Assembly (NCBI GenBank): GCA_036924085.1
Contig: JAVGWX010000014.1
Coordinates: 42,502,556 to 42,566,555, forward strand
Source: Ariolimax columbianus
Taxonomy: Eukaryota; Mollusca; Gastropoda; Stylommatophora; Arionidae
DNA length: 64,000 nt
Direction: 5' to 3'
The translations under genes and the position numbers were made by a program. Positions 42,520 to 52,385 of the stretch are shown here, piece after piece (within the stretch, counting starts at the first letter, position 1; each line of letters starts with the position of its first letter). The notes under the pieces were generated by a model. It made no database searches, was not told the origin of the DNA, and saw only the letters and a program-made list of their open reading frames with translations.

Positions 42520-42745
42520 CAGTGACTCAAAATTTACTGTTGTCATCACGGTCAGTTGACCAAAGCTGACCAAGACACTATTCCGCCTCCAAGTGGCGGC
42601 CCTAGAGACGGGCTGAACTACTGTACTCTGGCTAATAGAAGAGTGACTGCAGGGGGATGGCAAACCTTGTACCCAAAACTGCCAACTGAAACCGGAAGCG
42701 TGCAAGTATCGCAGTTCGCTGTTAACTATGACACACAATCCTTTC
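42520..42745 (+). mobile_element. Family C related repeat, diverged
   Basis: gtatcgcagttcgctgttaa ctatgacacacaatc resembles aatatcgcagtcaagctgta aactacgacacaacgc of copy 1. The upstream part is not shared with copy 1. Confidence 0.5.
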
Positions 42746-42796
42746 CCAGATGAGCATAGAACAATGGGAAGACATTATAAATCAACATAAGTGTTT

Positions 42797-42887
42797 ATAT
42801 ATACAATCGCCGTTACTGTATGGCGTACATATATGGACGATCGGCTAACGGTTGGGTAACAGAATTGAGATATTTCAAATGTTGATA
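42797..42887 (+). pseudogene. LINE C-terminal segment, left duplicate
   Basis: Translation LLYGVHIWTIG, stop, RLGNRIEIFQMLI is the L-Y-G-x-x-x-W and R-I-E-x-F-x-M block near the end of LINE ORF2. The same stretch recurs at 43791-44410 (split by an insertion), giving a direct repeat around foldback mariner 2. Confidence 0.75.
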
Positions 42888-43790
42888 CGAGGCGTGTTCA
42901 AATGAAACCGGACCTAACTGCATCAAATGAATATGCGTACGATGAGCACGATGCCGTCACTTCTGTGTATATATTGCACATACCAACCGTCAAGTTTGCA
43001 TAATTTCATTATTCTCGTACTCATAGTTTCTTCAGCAGACAGTTGAAAACATAACGGGTGAAGTTACTGAATCCGTCTCGAGTTGTTCAGTGAGAGATCA
43101 TTCGGTTTATAACAGCTGAAGGATGCCGACCGAGGCGTTTTCATCTGCCATTAAGCGAAAAAGAAACGAATCACCGTCCAATTAGTATCGCAGCAAGTGA
43201 TTCAAGCTCCGTACTATAAGTTATTTCTTATGATAGCTGGTCAGCAACCGAGGTACCCATTTTGAACACACCTTCCAAAACTTCAGTTTCTTGCTAACCA
43301 CCATTTGAACTGTTTCTAGCGGCACAGCGAATTCCTCTGCTCTCGAACCTAAGCTCCGACGACGATCCACCCGAATAGCTACATCAATTTTGGTGATGGC
43401 ATTTTCTGGCGCAATAATATGCGTCTGACCTGGTCTCGGAAGATCTTTCGTTAACTCACGTCTTTCTTTAAACATCATTGGCCTGTTCTTCACTGCTGCT
43501 TCGACACACGTGTGTCACCATTCACTGCCTGCAATCTGCAATAAATGTCAACTGATAACATCCTTCAGCTGTTATAAGTGAATCACCGTTCGCTGAAGAA
43601 CTCTTGACGGATTCCGTATTACACCCGCCATGTTTTTATCGGTCTGCTGAGAAAACTATGAGTCGGATGATAATGAAAGTTTGCAAATTTGACGGTAGGT
43701 ATGCGCTGTTTACATAAGAAGTGACGTCATCATGCACATCGTACGTATGTCACTTGGTGCAGTTAGGTCGTTTCATTTGAACATGCCTCG
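42888..43790. mobile_element. Foldback mariner-like element 2
   Basis: It has the same design as element 1: left end cgaggcgtgttcaaatgaaa (42888) and right end, read on the minus strand, cgaggcatgttcaaatgaaa (from 43790). About 250 bp of each arm is homologous and covers terminal repeat, UTR and transposase N-terminus. The right arm, on the minus strand, continues further into the transposase (RRELTKDLPRPGQTHIIAPE, AITKIDVAIRVDRRRSL, KVCSKWVPRLLTSYHKK), just short of the catalytic core. The left arm is full of stops. It interrupts a LINE tail. Confidence 0.82.
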
Positions 43791-43810
43791 AATATACAAT
43801 CGCCGTTATT

Positions 43811-43825
43811 GAATTTAGTACATAT
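43811..43825 (+). repeat. Target-site duplication, left
   Basis: gaatttagtacatat, identical to 44349-44363, flanks the RNase H LINE insertion. Confidence 0.85.
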
Positions 43826-44322
43826 CCGCACCAAAAAGGGTAGGGGTACAGTGGGTTCCGTCACACTGCAACATCCAAGGCAACGAGGAGGTAGACAGAC
43901 TGGCAAAAGAAGGTGCAAGGCTACCACAAACAGATACCAGTATGACGTACGAAGAGTCAAAACGGCTTATCAAAGCCAGGTACATTACCAAATGGGAAAC
44001 CGAACATACTGGTTACACCAAAAACGATGCCTATTACCAGTTGAACCGAAGAGAGCAGGTCGTTGTCTTCAGACTTCGCACTGGCCACAATAGACTGAGG
44101 TACCACCTATTCAACAAATTGAAGATAGGGTGTACCGACGAATGCCCGTGCGGTACTGGTAAAATGACCACTGAACATCTGCTGCAGAACTGCCCGACAT
44201 ACGGGGATCAGAGAGAGCAGATGTGGCCATTGCCAGTGGAACTGCAAGACAAGCTCTATGGTAGTGGCGAGAGTCTCAGGATGACCACCGCTTTTTTCGA
44301 AAAAATAATGGTTACTGTCTGA
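43825..44322 (+). pseudogene. LINE RNase H / C-terminal domain, lineage 1, 5'-truncated insertion
   Basis: One uninterrupted frame from 43825 to the stop at 44320-44322: SAPKRVGVQWVPSHCNIQGN, EEVDRLAKEGARLPQTDTS, MTYEESKRLIKARYITKWET, YYQLNRREQVVVFRLRTGHN, CPCGTGKMTTEHLLQNC. It starts mid RNase H (the His block), so it is a typical 5'-truncated retrocopy, with no start codon of its own. The A-D pair is changed to V-D. The 3' end is followed by gtctgactgtgtacgca and (GAA)n. Confidence 0.85.
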
Positions 44323-44327
44323 CTGTG

Positions 44328-44350
44328 TACGCAGAAGAAGAAGAAGAAGA
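44328..44350 (+). repeat. (GAA)n 3' tail of the LINE insertion
   Basis: cagaagaagaagaagaagaa, abutting the right target-site duplication. Confidence 0.9.
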
Positions 44351-44363
44351 ATTTAGTACATAT
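44349..44363 (+). repeat. Target-site duplication, right
   Basis: Identical 15-mer to 43811-43825. It overlaps the last bases of the (GAA)n tail. Confidence 0.85.
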
Positions 44364-44705
44364 ACGGACCATCAGCAAACGGTTGGGGAACAGAGCTGAG
44401 ACATTTGAAATCTTGATAAATCGAAGAATGGCTGACATCTCGTGGAAAGACAGACTGACAATCAAAGCTAGAAAGTCTTAAACGTACGTGGAAAACTAAT
44501 TATGGAAATCTGAGTAAATCAGTTACGATATTTTGGTCACATGAGAAGACAAAACACCGTACGGAAAATAAATTATGGAAGGGAAGGTGAAGGGCACACA
44601 TGCGAGAGGTAAACAACGACATAAGTGGGAGGATACCATCAAAAGATGGACAGGAAAAAGCTTGTCAAAGTGTGCCTCTCTGAGCACATTTATCTTCTAG
44701 ATCCA
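44364..44705 (+). pseudogene. LINE C-terminal segment, right part
   Basis: RRMADISWKDRLTIKAR, stop, then VRYFGHMRRQNTVRK and, after a frame change, EGHTCER / HARGKQRHKWEDTIKRW. This is the R-R-M-x-x-I-S-W-K-D-R and (Y)F-G-H-M-x-R motif pair at the C-terminus of several LINE ORF2 proteins. It continues the copy begun at 43791. Confidence 0.75.
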
Positions 44706-44794
44706 AGATCGCAGTCCTTTCATTTGTTTAATTATGTTGGTGAGGTTCACGGGGAGGCGCAAAATATGATCTGCGATCTACGTGTCCGTTGTTA

Positions 44795-44990
44795 TTATTG
44801 TTGTTTTTGAATGTCTACAATGTGTGTGATTACTCCTTTGTGTACCTTGAAAAATGGGTTAGGTAGCGGATTGTAGCAGCTTTTTTTCACATCACGAGCG
44901 TGCTGTTGAAGGTTGACCGGTGCCCTGCAGGCTGAAATACAATGATGGACTTTATCTGCGCAACTATTTATATAATTGTGAGAAGTAACG
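44795..44990 (+). mobile_element. Family D dispersed repeat copy (plus), 5' part
   Basis: ttgttattattgttgttttt gaatgtctacaatg, tttgtgtaccttgaaaaatg, and cacatcacgagcgtgctgtt gaaggttgaccggtgccctg match the start of the copies at 57205 and 25296. Confidence 0.65.
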
Positions 44991-45039
44991 GATTCACTTT
45001 AACTGTGTTCCATTTAAAGTAGTGGTTTTATCAGGAACC

Positions 45040-45785
45040 TGTTCTACAACGGATCGATGCTGTGCAGCAGGGCATCAGGCTGGGTCTTCTCAGCAAGAGT
45101 GGGAGGACAGATCGTTGCTGAACGGAGGGAGTCATCAGGCTAGGGCTTCTCAGAGTGGGAGGACAGGTCGTTGCTGAATGCAGTGGGACATCAGGCTGTG
45201 GCTTCTCAACTAGAGTAGGAGAACAGGTCGTCGCTGAGCAGAGGGGGGCATACACGTCAATAACCTCCAGTTTGAGAATGCAGCTGGAAGAATTGATCTC
45301 AGCTTTAAGATGGCTATGTCAGACCTCTTTAACAAGGGCAATCATTGTGACTAACGCCCAAGCCGTACTTCAGAAGGTACAGAAGGGGTAACAGTGAATA
45401 GCAGCTGATGATGCCTCAGACCTCTAAGGGATAGCATGGATCTACTGTCCTGGTCATGCTGGCGGTCAGTACACTAACAAAGCTGACATATTGGCTTCAC
45501 AAGCTCATGTCATGTTAGTGATGGGCAGGAGTGACATTTTAAAATCAATCGATGACCGCCTGTTACATGATGATACTATATAGACGAAGCAGCTACCCAC
45601 AGGCTGCAAAGATTCGACATCAAACGAGGGTCGAGTTGAGTGGGTCGCATGAAAGGAAGAAGTAGGAGGACGGCGATCTACAGGAACCATCAGCATCTAG
45701 GCCCTACACCATTTGCCGATAGAGACTGAGCAGCTGTGGGTTTGCCCCGGAGTGCAGTGACGTTGATTCTTAAAAACAGAAACAC
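45040..45785 (+). pseudogene. Jockey-like LINE RNase H and 3' end, copy 2
   Basis: ITSSLRMQLEELISALRWL (E position), VTNAQAVLQKVQKG, IAWIYCPGHAGGQYTNKADI (His and Asp kept), MGRSDILKSIDDRLL. The 3' end gcagtgacgttgattctt aaaaacagaaaca matches copies 1 and 3. The N-terminal part carries a roughly 58-bp segment repeated three times (45073, 45133, 45189), each with ggcttctc-type sequence and gacaggtcgttgctga. Confidence 0.8.
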
Positions 45786-46595
45786 AATGGGGAACCTAAC
45801 TATGTCGCTAATTGTGAAAGTTTAATGTATTTCTCTTTCTCTTGTTCCTGTTTGTGAAACCGTCTTTACATTTAAAATGAGTAATTCCAAAGCCTGCGCA
45901 GAGATAACTTCGATCTTTCTTCGTGTCTCTACCTCTGGAGCTTGCAGACCTGACAATTTCAACCAGTGTTCAGCCATATTGAATGGCGGTACCTCTCTCG
46001 TGGACAGAGGTGAATACCACAGGAGTCCTCCGAGACTTGCGAGGGAGGTAATCCAGCACGAGGGGTTGCTGTCCCTAGACAAGTCCACAGCGTCGCTTTT
46101 GTCTGCCCGCGAAAATGTTTCCCTTTTCCAATCTAGTTAATTTGTAATCGCTATTCATCTCACTCGTGGCACGTGCAGACATGTGACTGTTTTCTGGAGA
46201 CAGGTCTGCCTCGTGTAGTGACAGGTCTTGTCGAAGAAGGTGAAATCGTTGGAGGTGATTGAGATGGTAGGTCCGAATCTATTTTAAAACACTATAGAAC
46301 CACGTGTAACATTCATAAATAAATGCACACATTTACTTATACAAAATGTATGATACCTTAATGGTTAGCATTCTACCGGTGTATTGTCGATACCACTCTT
46401 GAATGTCACATAATTTGGAATCCTGCAGAAATGTTAATCTGGAAGTTTCTATATTTCCACACATACTGATATAACCAATGAGACTATGTCCTTTTCAAAA
46501 TAGACACTATCAGAAGGCAATTATATTTTACATTTGAAATACTTGGAATACTTTAAATACTTGGAATACTTTAAATACTTTAAATCCTTGTATTT
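45786..46595. other. Nothing firmly recognised
   Basis: Opposed 88- and 87-residue frames (45822-46140) without known motifs; otherwise AT-rich. Short ctttaaatacttggaata repeats at 46540-46585. Confidence 0.35.
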
Positions 46596-46599
46596 GTAG

Positions 46600-47046
46600 T
46601 CCTAGTCTTATGTTTAGTCCTAGGCTTATTCTTAAATCTTAGTCCTAGTCTTAGTCCTAATCCCAGTATTAGTTTTAGTCTTAGTCCTAGTCTTAGTCCT
46701 AGTCTGTCCTAGTCCTAGTCTTAGTCTTAGTCCTAGTCCTAGTCTTAGTCTTAGTTTTAGTCCTAGTCTTAGTCTTAGTTTTAGTCTTAGTCCTAATCCC
46801 AGTCTTAGTTTTAGTCTTAGTCCTAGTCTTAGTCTTAGTTGTAGTCTTAGTCCTAGTCTTAGTTTTAGTCCTAGTCTTAGTCTTAGTCCTAATCTTAGTC
46901 CTAGTCTTAGCCCTAGTCCTAGTCTTAGTCCTAGTCTTAATCCTAATCTCAGTCCTAGTCTTAGTCCTAGTCTTAGTCCTAATCTTAGTCCTAGTCTTAG
47001 TCTTAGTCCTAGTCTTAGTCCTAGTCCTAGTCTTTGTCTTAATCGA
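46600..47046. repeat. Hexanucleotide array (TTAGTC/CTAGTC)n
   Basis: About 74 hexamers of ttagtc and ctagtc with occasional ttagtt and taatcc. Period is strictly 6, so it gives a 118-residue Arg-Thr-Lys-Thr frame on the minus strand. Telomere-like in appearance but not TTAGGG. Confidence 0.93.
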
Positions 47047-47084
47047 CCTGTACATTTACAAGGCCGGTTGTACCTGTGCAGGTT

Positions 47085-47180
47085 CCAGCTCTGGCGTGAG
47101 CGGGATCTAACCAGGGGGAGGATTTCCTGCTTATCGGGCTAGGATCGAGCAACTTATTACTCTGCTATATTGGGACAAGC
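47085..47180 (-). mobile_element. Possible tRNA-like SINE head
   Basis: On the minus strand TAGCAGAGTAATAAG (A-box-like) and GGTTAGATCCCGC (B-box-like), 55 bases apart. The fit is poor at several positions. Confidence 0.35.
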
Positions 47181-47599
47181 GCTGCAGAGGGTGGTTAACC
47201 GATGTGCGAGTCCATCTTACTAGAATCAAACACTAGTGCAAAGAAGACGCACAATCTGTTAGACACCATCTATTCTGCTTTTAACAAACCACCTAACCTC
47301 GGCCTGTGTTATGTCGCGATGTCACACAGTCTCCTCTTACGACATGCTCACCTTGGGGGGCAAAGGTGCTATTCTTGTTCTTGTCATACACAAAAAGTCC
47401 CGAAGCAGCCCTCGGGACCTATGTTTAGAACGTTCTATAATTGTGGAAATCTTACTTCCTGTTGCTTAGCAGGCCTTGAGGAAGTAGACTGGGTACTGGA
47501 TAGAAATGGCATCACCTTTATATAATTATTATTGTTTATGTTGTTTGTTTATTTTTTGTTTGTTTGTTTGGGGGGGGGGGGGAAGGGGGGGGGGGAGTC

Positions 47600-47674
47600 G
47601 CAGCGGGGAGGCTAATGTCTGGTCAGGCATAATATACTGATCAGACATGACAGTCAGGGCCAAGCAAAATACAA
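47600..47674 (-). mobile_element. Family D fragment interrupted by mariner
   Basis: ggctaatgtctggtcaggca, taatatactgatcagacatg, and acagtcagggccaagcaaaa are the family D end on the minus strand. It stops at 47674, where mariner sequence begins. Confidence 0.7.
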
Positions 47675-48180
47675 GGGACATTCAAATCAAACCAGGACTT
47701 GTTGTTCTAGTTCTGCCTGCATCGGTTGTAGTGTACTATAACTACTATCGTTAGTTAGGGGCACTTGTGTCCTATTACTGCTAGGTGGCCCACTTGCCAT
47801 GAGTCAGTCACGTGACAGATACATACAAATGGCGTACAAGTCTGTAAGTAACTTGCATGGAATAGGTTGTTGTGATGAAGTTTCTTGTGAACGAAGACGT
47901 GAAACATGAAAAAATGTTCTACCCTGTTGTATCACTATCAACAGTAAACATTACACACGCATTTTGAGTGTATGCATAACCGTCTGCAGAAAAAAAAATG
48001 CCTAGTTTGTTCATAAAGGGCGTCCTGCTTTTGCAAGATAACGCTGGACCTCATACGGCTCAGCACACTTTGGGCCATCTGCAGCAACACGGCTGGGAGG
48101 TATTGACACGTCCAACTTACAGTATGCAAATACGCAATGTAATTTACAACATGTCAGCTCTACTGTCGACTAGCACCGTA
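47675..48180 (+). pseudogene. Mariner-like transposase remnant
   Basis: Starts with gggacattcaaatcaaacca, the same end as the mariner at 15994. The 5' UTR is shared (cacttgtgtcctattactgc taggtggcccac). ATG near 47830 gives MAYKSVSNLHGIGCCDEVS, decayed. After a large deletion, 47998-48120 gives FIKGVLLLQDNAGPHTAQHT and LQQHGWEVLTRPTYS, the mariner block with the second catalytic Asp (D-N-x-x-P-H-T-A). The first Asp region is missing. Confidence 0.78.
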
Positions 48181-48194
48181 AATGACATGGCAGC

Positions 48195-48350
48195 ATTATT
48201 CATTGTTTGTATTCGGAGGATGTTAGACCTTCTGAAATCTTTAGAAGAATGGAGGCACAATATGGAGTCAGCTGTTTGAGTCATAACGGAAAACAAAACT
48301 TTATTGATGAACCACGGCGAGGCAGGCCAGCAAGCGTGACAGTGATAACA
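48195..48350 (+). pseudogene. Second mariner transposase N-terminus fragment
   Basis: Frame from 48207: YSEDVRPSEIFRRMEAQYGV, SCLSHNGKQNFIDEPRRGRP and ASVT. This is the helix-turn-helix and G-R-P linker (R-P-S-E-I-x-R-R-M-x-x-Q-Y-G, R-G-R-P-x-S-V-T) of a different mariner lineage, joined directly after the previous one. A deletion removed about 20 residues between CLS and the R-G-R-P. Confidence 0.7.
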
Positions 48351-49109
48351 GGACATTCAGTTGTGACAGGGTCACAGGGAAGTCAATTGTGAATCCCAAA
48401 CCAAGAAGCCATCGAATGCACATTATGCGTGACAGGCAATGACTAGCCCAGAGTTTAGACACAGTTTAGTTGAATCTCAGTTATTTTGAAGGAGAATGTT
48501 GCTATCAAGTGTCAAGAGAACATGTGCTACAGTAATCCCTGCGGGGACTGGCGATGTATGTGCAGCGAGAACTTCCCCATACATTGATACATACTAGCAT
48601 CTGTAAAATTGAGGGTGCCGAGCTACAAGGGAATGTAGTGACAATCAACCACCAATAATGGAGAATCTATAACGTATACGCTTACGTAGATCACTTCTTA
48701 GAAGACGTAAGGTGGGAGCTTGTCAGATTTGTCAGAGTCGCAAAGTTAAAAGTGGCTCATTGCAGGTGACTTTAATGCTAGGTCAAAGAAGTGGGGAAAT
48801 GCCACTAAAAATAGGCAAGGGGTTGCCTTAAGCCATGCATTAGTCAACACAAACCTCACTATCATGAATGACGGACGTCCAACTAGGCTAGCACTTCAAC
48901 CGGGGGATACGGGTGGGGTTATTAACCTTGGGTAACGCTGGAAGTTTCGCGTTTGATGTGAATGAGGGTTTTCAGTCAAAGCAAGAAACAGTCGAGGTGG
49001 CACTCGACCTGGAAGACGCATACAGCCGTGTAGATTTGAAACTTTAATTACATGTCTGAAGCAGTGTGGTTTAAGCCCGTGGCTGGCAAGTTAGATATCA
49101 GCTGCCCTG

Positions 49110-49361
49110 ATGGTGAGAAAAGTTGCACTATGCGTGAGATTGTGGACATCAGAACCGAGGCAAATATGTCCAGTACTGCCTCAAGGGTCTCCGCTTTCAC
49201 CGGTGCTGCTCAACATCTACACAGTAAAAGTGGCCAATATTCAACCCATAGCGTCACGGCGATCGTTGACATGTGCCGATGATATAATGTACAGGACTGG
49301 CTCAGACAGGCAAGAGTTGATCAAGGACATCCAGGAAACCTTGCAAGCAGTCTCACAGTAG
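49110..49361 (+). pseudogene. Reverse transcriptase core fragment of the jockey element
   Basis: The one continuous frame holding RT motifs B and C. It is preceded by a frameshift after motif A and ends at a stop after TLQAVSQ. It cannot make a complete RT. Confidence 0.82.
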
Positions 49362-50168
49362 CATGGTGACTCAAGCTCCAAGATCACTTCGAAGAAGGCC
49401 TGCATGATATGATGCTCTTTGAATAATTCCAAAGTAAAGACTGAACTCCCGGGCATCACATTTGATGGTTGCACCATTGGCAGGTTGCCAATTAAATACC
49501 TCGGAGTAACAATTGATCGCAGTATCTTCTATAATTGCCATGTTGACCATATCATACAAAGATGTAAGCGAGGGTTAGGAGCACCCAAGGACATGGCTGC
49601 TGTTAACTTCGAAAATCTCCTCCTATTCAGCCTATTTCGTGTTGTCTGTTATCGATTACGGACTGAACGCCATAACACTATCAAGATCAGCGTGAAATGT
49701 TGGAACGTAATCAAAAGGAATGTATGCGACTGGTTCTGTGCGGCAATAGAGATACCCCGATTGTGATGATGCGGTACGTGTTGGGATTGTTATTGGTGAC
49801 ATCAAGACATAAACTGGCACAAGTCAAAGCCTATATGCGTGTCACCACAAACACGCGGCACTCTTTGTACAGTAGTATCTCAGACAAGGGATCAAGAATC
49901 AAGAGAGAGTCGTCACGGATGACACAGGCAGAGACAACAAACGAACACGTCACCCCAGCTGAGACGCTAGCCAAGGGGAAAAAAATGGGTCCACACTGGT
50001 GATAGAATGATAAGAATACAAGAGAGTCATCATAACCTTTGGAAAGGAAAGCAGAAAATGGAGCAGCGAAGAGCTGAGCAAGAGCTGAATGAGCTGATAA
50101 CTGAGAATACGCAGGAGAGTAACACTGTCATATATACCGACTGATCAGTGCTGCGAAGCGAGACATCT

Positions 50169-50226
50169 GGCTGGGGCTTCTCGGCTGGGGCTTCTCAGCT
50201 GGGGCTTCTCGGCTGGGGCTTCTCGG
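50169..50226 (+). repeat. 14-bp x4 expansion in the RNase H start
   Basis: ggctggggcttctc four times. Encodes the G-W-G-F-S strand of RNase H; three extra units add 42 bp and keep frame. Confidence 0.92.
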
Positions 50227-50259
50227 CTAGAGATAGGACAGGTTGTTGCTGAGCGCCGT

Positions 50260-50685
50260 ATGGCATACATGAGAATAGAGACGGAAGCAGTGACCTCAGC
50301 ACTGAAATGGGATTCTGAGACTTCTATAGCAAGGGCAGTAATCGTGACAGCCGTACTTCAGAAGATCCAGAAGGAATGGCTTAGGTACGCGTGGATAACA
50401 GCTGTTGAGGTCTCAAACCGTCAGGGATTGACATGGATCTACTGTCCAGCTCTTGCTTGGGTTCAGGGCAATGAAAGAGCTAACATCATGACTTCACAAG
50501 CTCGCATCATGGGCACATTAGTGATGGACAGAAGTGACATTTTGAAATCAATCAATGACCGCCTGCTGGATGAAGATACCGCAATAGATGAAGCAGCAAT
50601 CCACGGGCTGCAAAGTTTCGACTTTAAACGAGGCTCGAGCGGAGTGGGGCGCATGAGAGGACGGCGCAGGAGAGTGTACAACTAG
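50260..50685 (+). pseudogene. RNase H C-terminal part of the jockey element
   Basis: Open frame of 141 residues: RIETEAVTSALKWDSETSIA (E position), VLQKIQKEWLRYAW, WIYCPALAWVQGNERANIMT, MDRSDILKSINDRLLDEDTA. The His and second Asp of the active site are lost (ALAW, RAN), so no activity is expected even though the frame is open. Confidence 0.8.
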
Positions 50686-50785
50686 CAAGCTACAGGGACA
50701 ATCAGCATTTTATGAGAGAGACTGATCACCTATGGGTATGCCTGAAGTGCAGTGACGTAGATTCTTAGAAACAGAAACATATCAG

Positions 50786-51205
50786 TTATTTCCATCAAAG
50801 TCTGACTTTCTTCGTAATGTAACTTTCACTGTCTGAAATCAGGACAAATGAAAGTTGACTATGAAAATAGACATAATTCTACGTTACTGTCTGTTATTAT
50901 CGATTCTTATTATGCATAGTTATTACGTTTGTCCTGAATGATGGACGTGGGAACCTCACGTGTCAAACTTGGAAATTATTCCAGGACTTCTAGCTGAATT
51001 TGTAGGCAGGAACGTATTGTTGTAGCAATCTAGAAGGATGGTGGGGGAAATTGAATAACAAGACCTAAAGGTACTCAAATTGCAATAGAACTCTGATACA
51101 TCAGAGCACGTTTTAGTTGGAAGGTAGCACGTGTAAACTGCTTCAGGCCTGTTCAAAATCAACCACAGAAGAGATGGAGGTTCAAAATGAAGAACGTGTA
51201 CGTCG
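50786..51205. other. Nothing recognised
   Basis: AT-rich unique-looking DNA, no motif-bearing frame. Confidence 0.4.
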
Positions 51206-52385
51206 TTCTCAGAGTGGCACATGCACGCCGCTCACATAGTGGCCCATGCACGCCGTTCACAGAGTGGTAAACGCACACCCTCACAGAGTGGTAAACGCAC
51301 GCCCTCACAGAATGGTAAACGCACGCATTTCACAGTCGTAAACGCTTGCCCTCACAGAGTGGTAAACGCAAGCATTTCACCGAGTTCTAAACGTACGCAT
51401 TTCACAGAGTGGTAAACGCACGCATTTCACGGAGTGGTAAACGCACGCCCTCACAGAATGGTAGACGCACGCATTTCACAGAGTGGTAAACGCACTTATT
51501 TCACAGAGTCGTAAACGCTTGCCCTCACAGAGTGGTAAACGCAAGCATTTCATCGAGTTCTAAACGTACGCATTTCACAGAGTGGTAAACGCACGCATTT
51601 CACAGAGGGTAAACGCACGCCCTCACAGAGTGGTAAACGCACGCCCTCACAGAGTGGTAAATACACGCATTTCATAGAGTGGTAAACGCACGCCCTCACA
51701 GAGTGGTAAACGCACGCCCTCATAGAGTGGTAAACGCATGCCCTCACAGAGTGGTAAACGCACGCCCTCACAGAGTGGTAAGCGCACGCCATTGCAGAGT
51801 GGTAAACGTACGCATTTCACAGAGTGGTAAACGCACACCCTCACAGAGTGGTAAACGCACGCCCTCACAGAGTGGTAAACGCACGCCCTTACAGATTGGT
51901 AAACGCACGCATTTCACAGAGTGGTAAACGCACTCATTTCACAGAGTGGTAAACGCACGCCCTAACAGAGTGGTAAACGCACGCCCTCACAGAGTGGTAA
52001 ACGCATGCCCCCACACAGTGGTAAACGCACGCCCTCATATAGTGGTAAACGCACGCCCTCACAGAGTGGTAAGCGTACGACCTCACAGAGTGGTAAACGC
52101 ACGCCATCACAGAGTGGTAAACGCACGCCCTCACAGAGTGGTAAACGCACGCCTCCACAGAGTGGTAAGCACACGCCCTCACAGAGTGGTAAACGCACGC
52201 CCTCACAGAGTGGTAAACGCACGCATTTCACAGAGTGGTAAACGCACGCCCTCACAGAGTGGTAAACGCACGCATTTCACGGAGTGGTAAACGCACGCCC
52301 TCACAGAGTGGTAAACGCACGCATTTCACAGAGTGTTAATCCCACGCCCTCATAAGAGTGGTAAACGCATGCCCTCACAGACTGG
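51205..52385 (+). repeat. 24/25-bp minisatellite, about 48 units
   Basis: Two unit types share gagtggtaaacgcacgc. One ends cctcaca (24 bp), the other atttcaca (25 bp). They are interspersed in blocks, with a duplicated block around 51340-51420 and 51500-51600 (cttgccctcacagagtgg, aagcatttca). All frames on both strands are array peptides. Confidence 0.95.

Larger units (their letters stand above)
48480..50785 (+). mobile_element. Jockey-like LINE, most complete copy (EN, RT, RNase H)
   Basis: Ordered domains: endonuclease end with AGDFNARSKKWG (48762-48797) and GRPTRLALQPGD; RT motif A VEVALDLEDAYSRV (about 48990); motif B QGSPLSPVLLNIYT (49182-49223); motif C TCADDIM (49269-49289, both Asp kept); LGVTIDRSIFYNC; thumb region; RNase H from VIYTD (about 50130) to VQGNERANI (50460-50490). 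It is degraded by frameshifts, a stop right after the first RNase H Asp, loss of the RNase H His (PALAW for PGHAG) and a deletion between EN and RT. The 3' end is shared with copies at 11340 and 45785. Confidence 0.85.
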
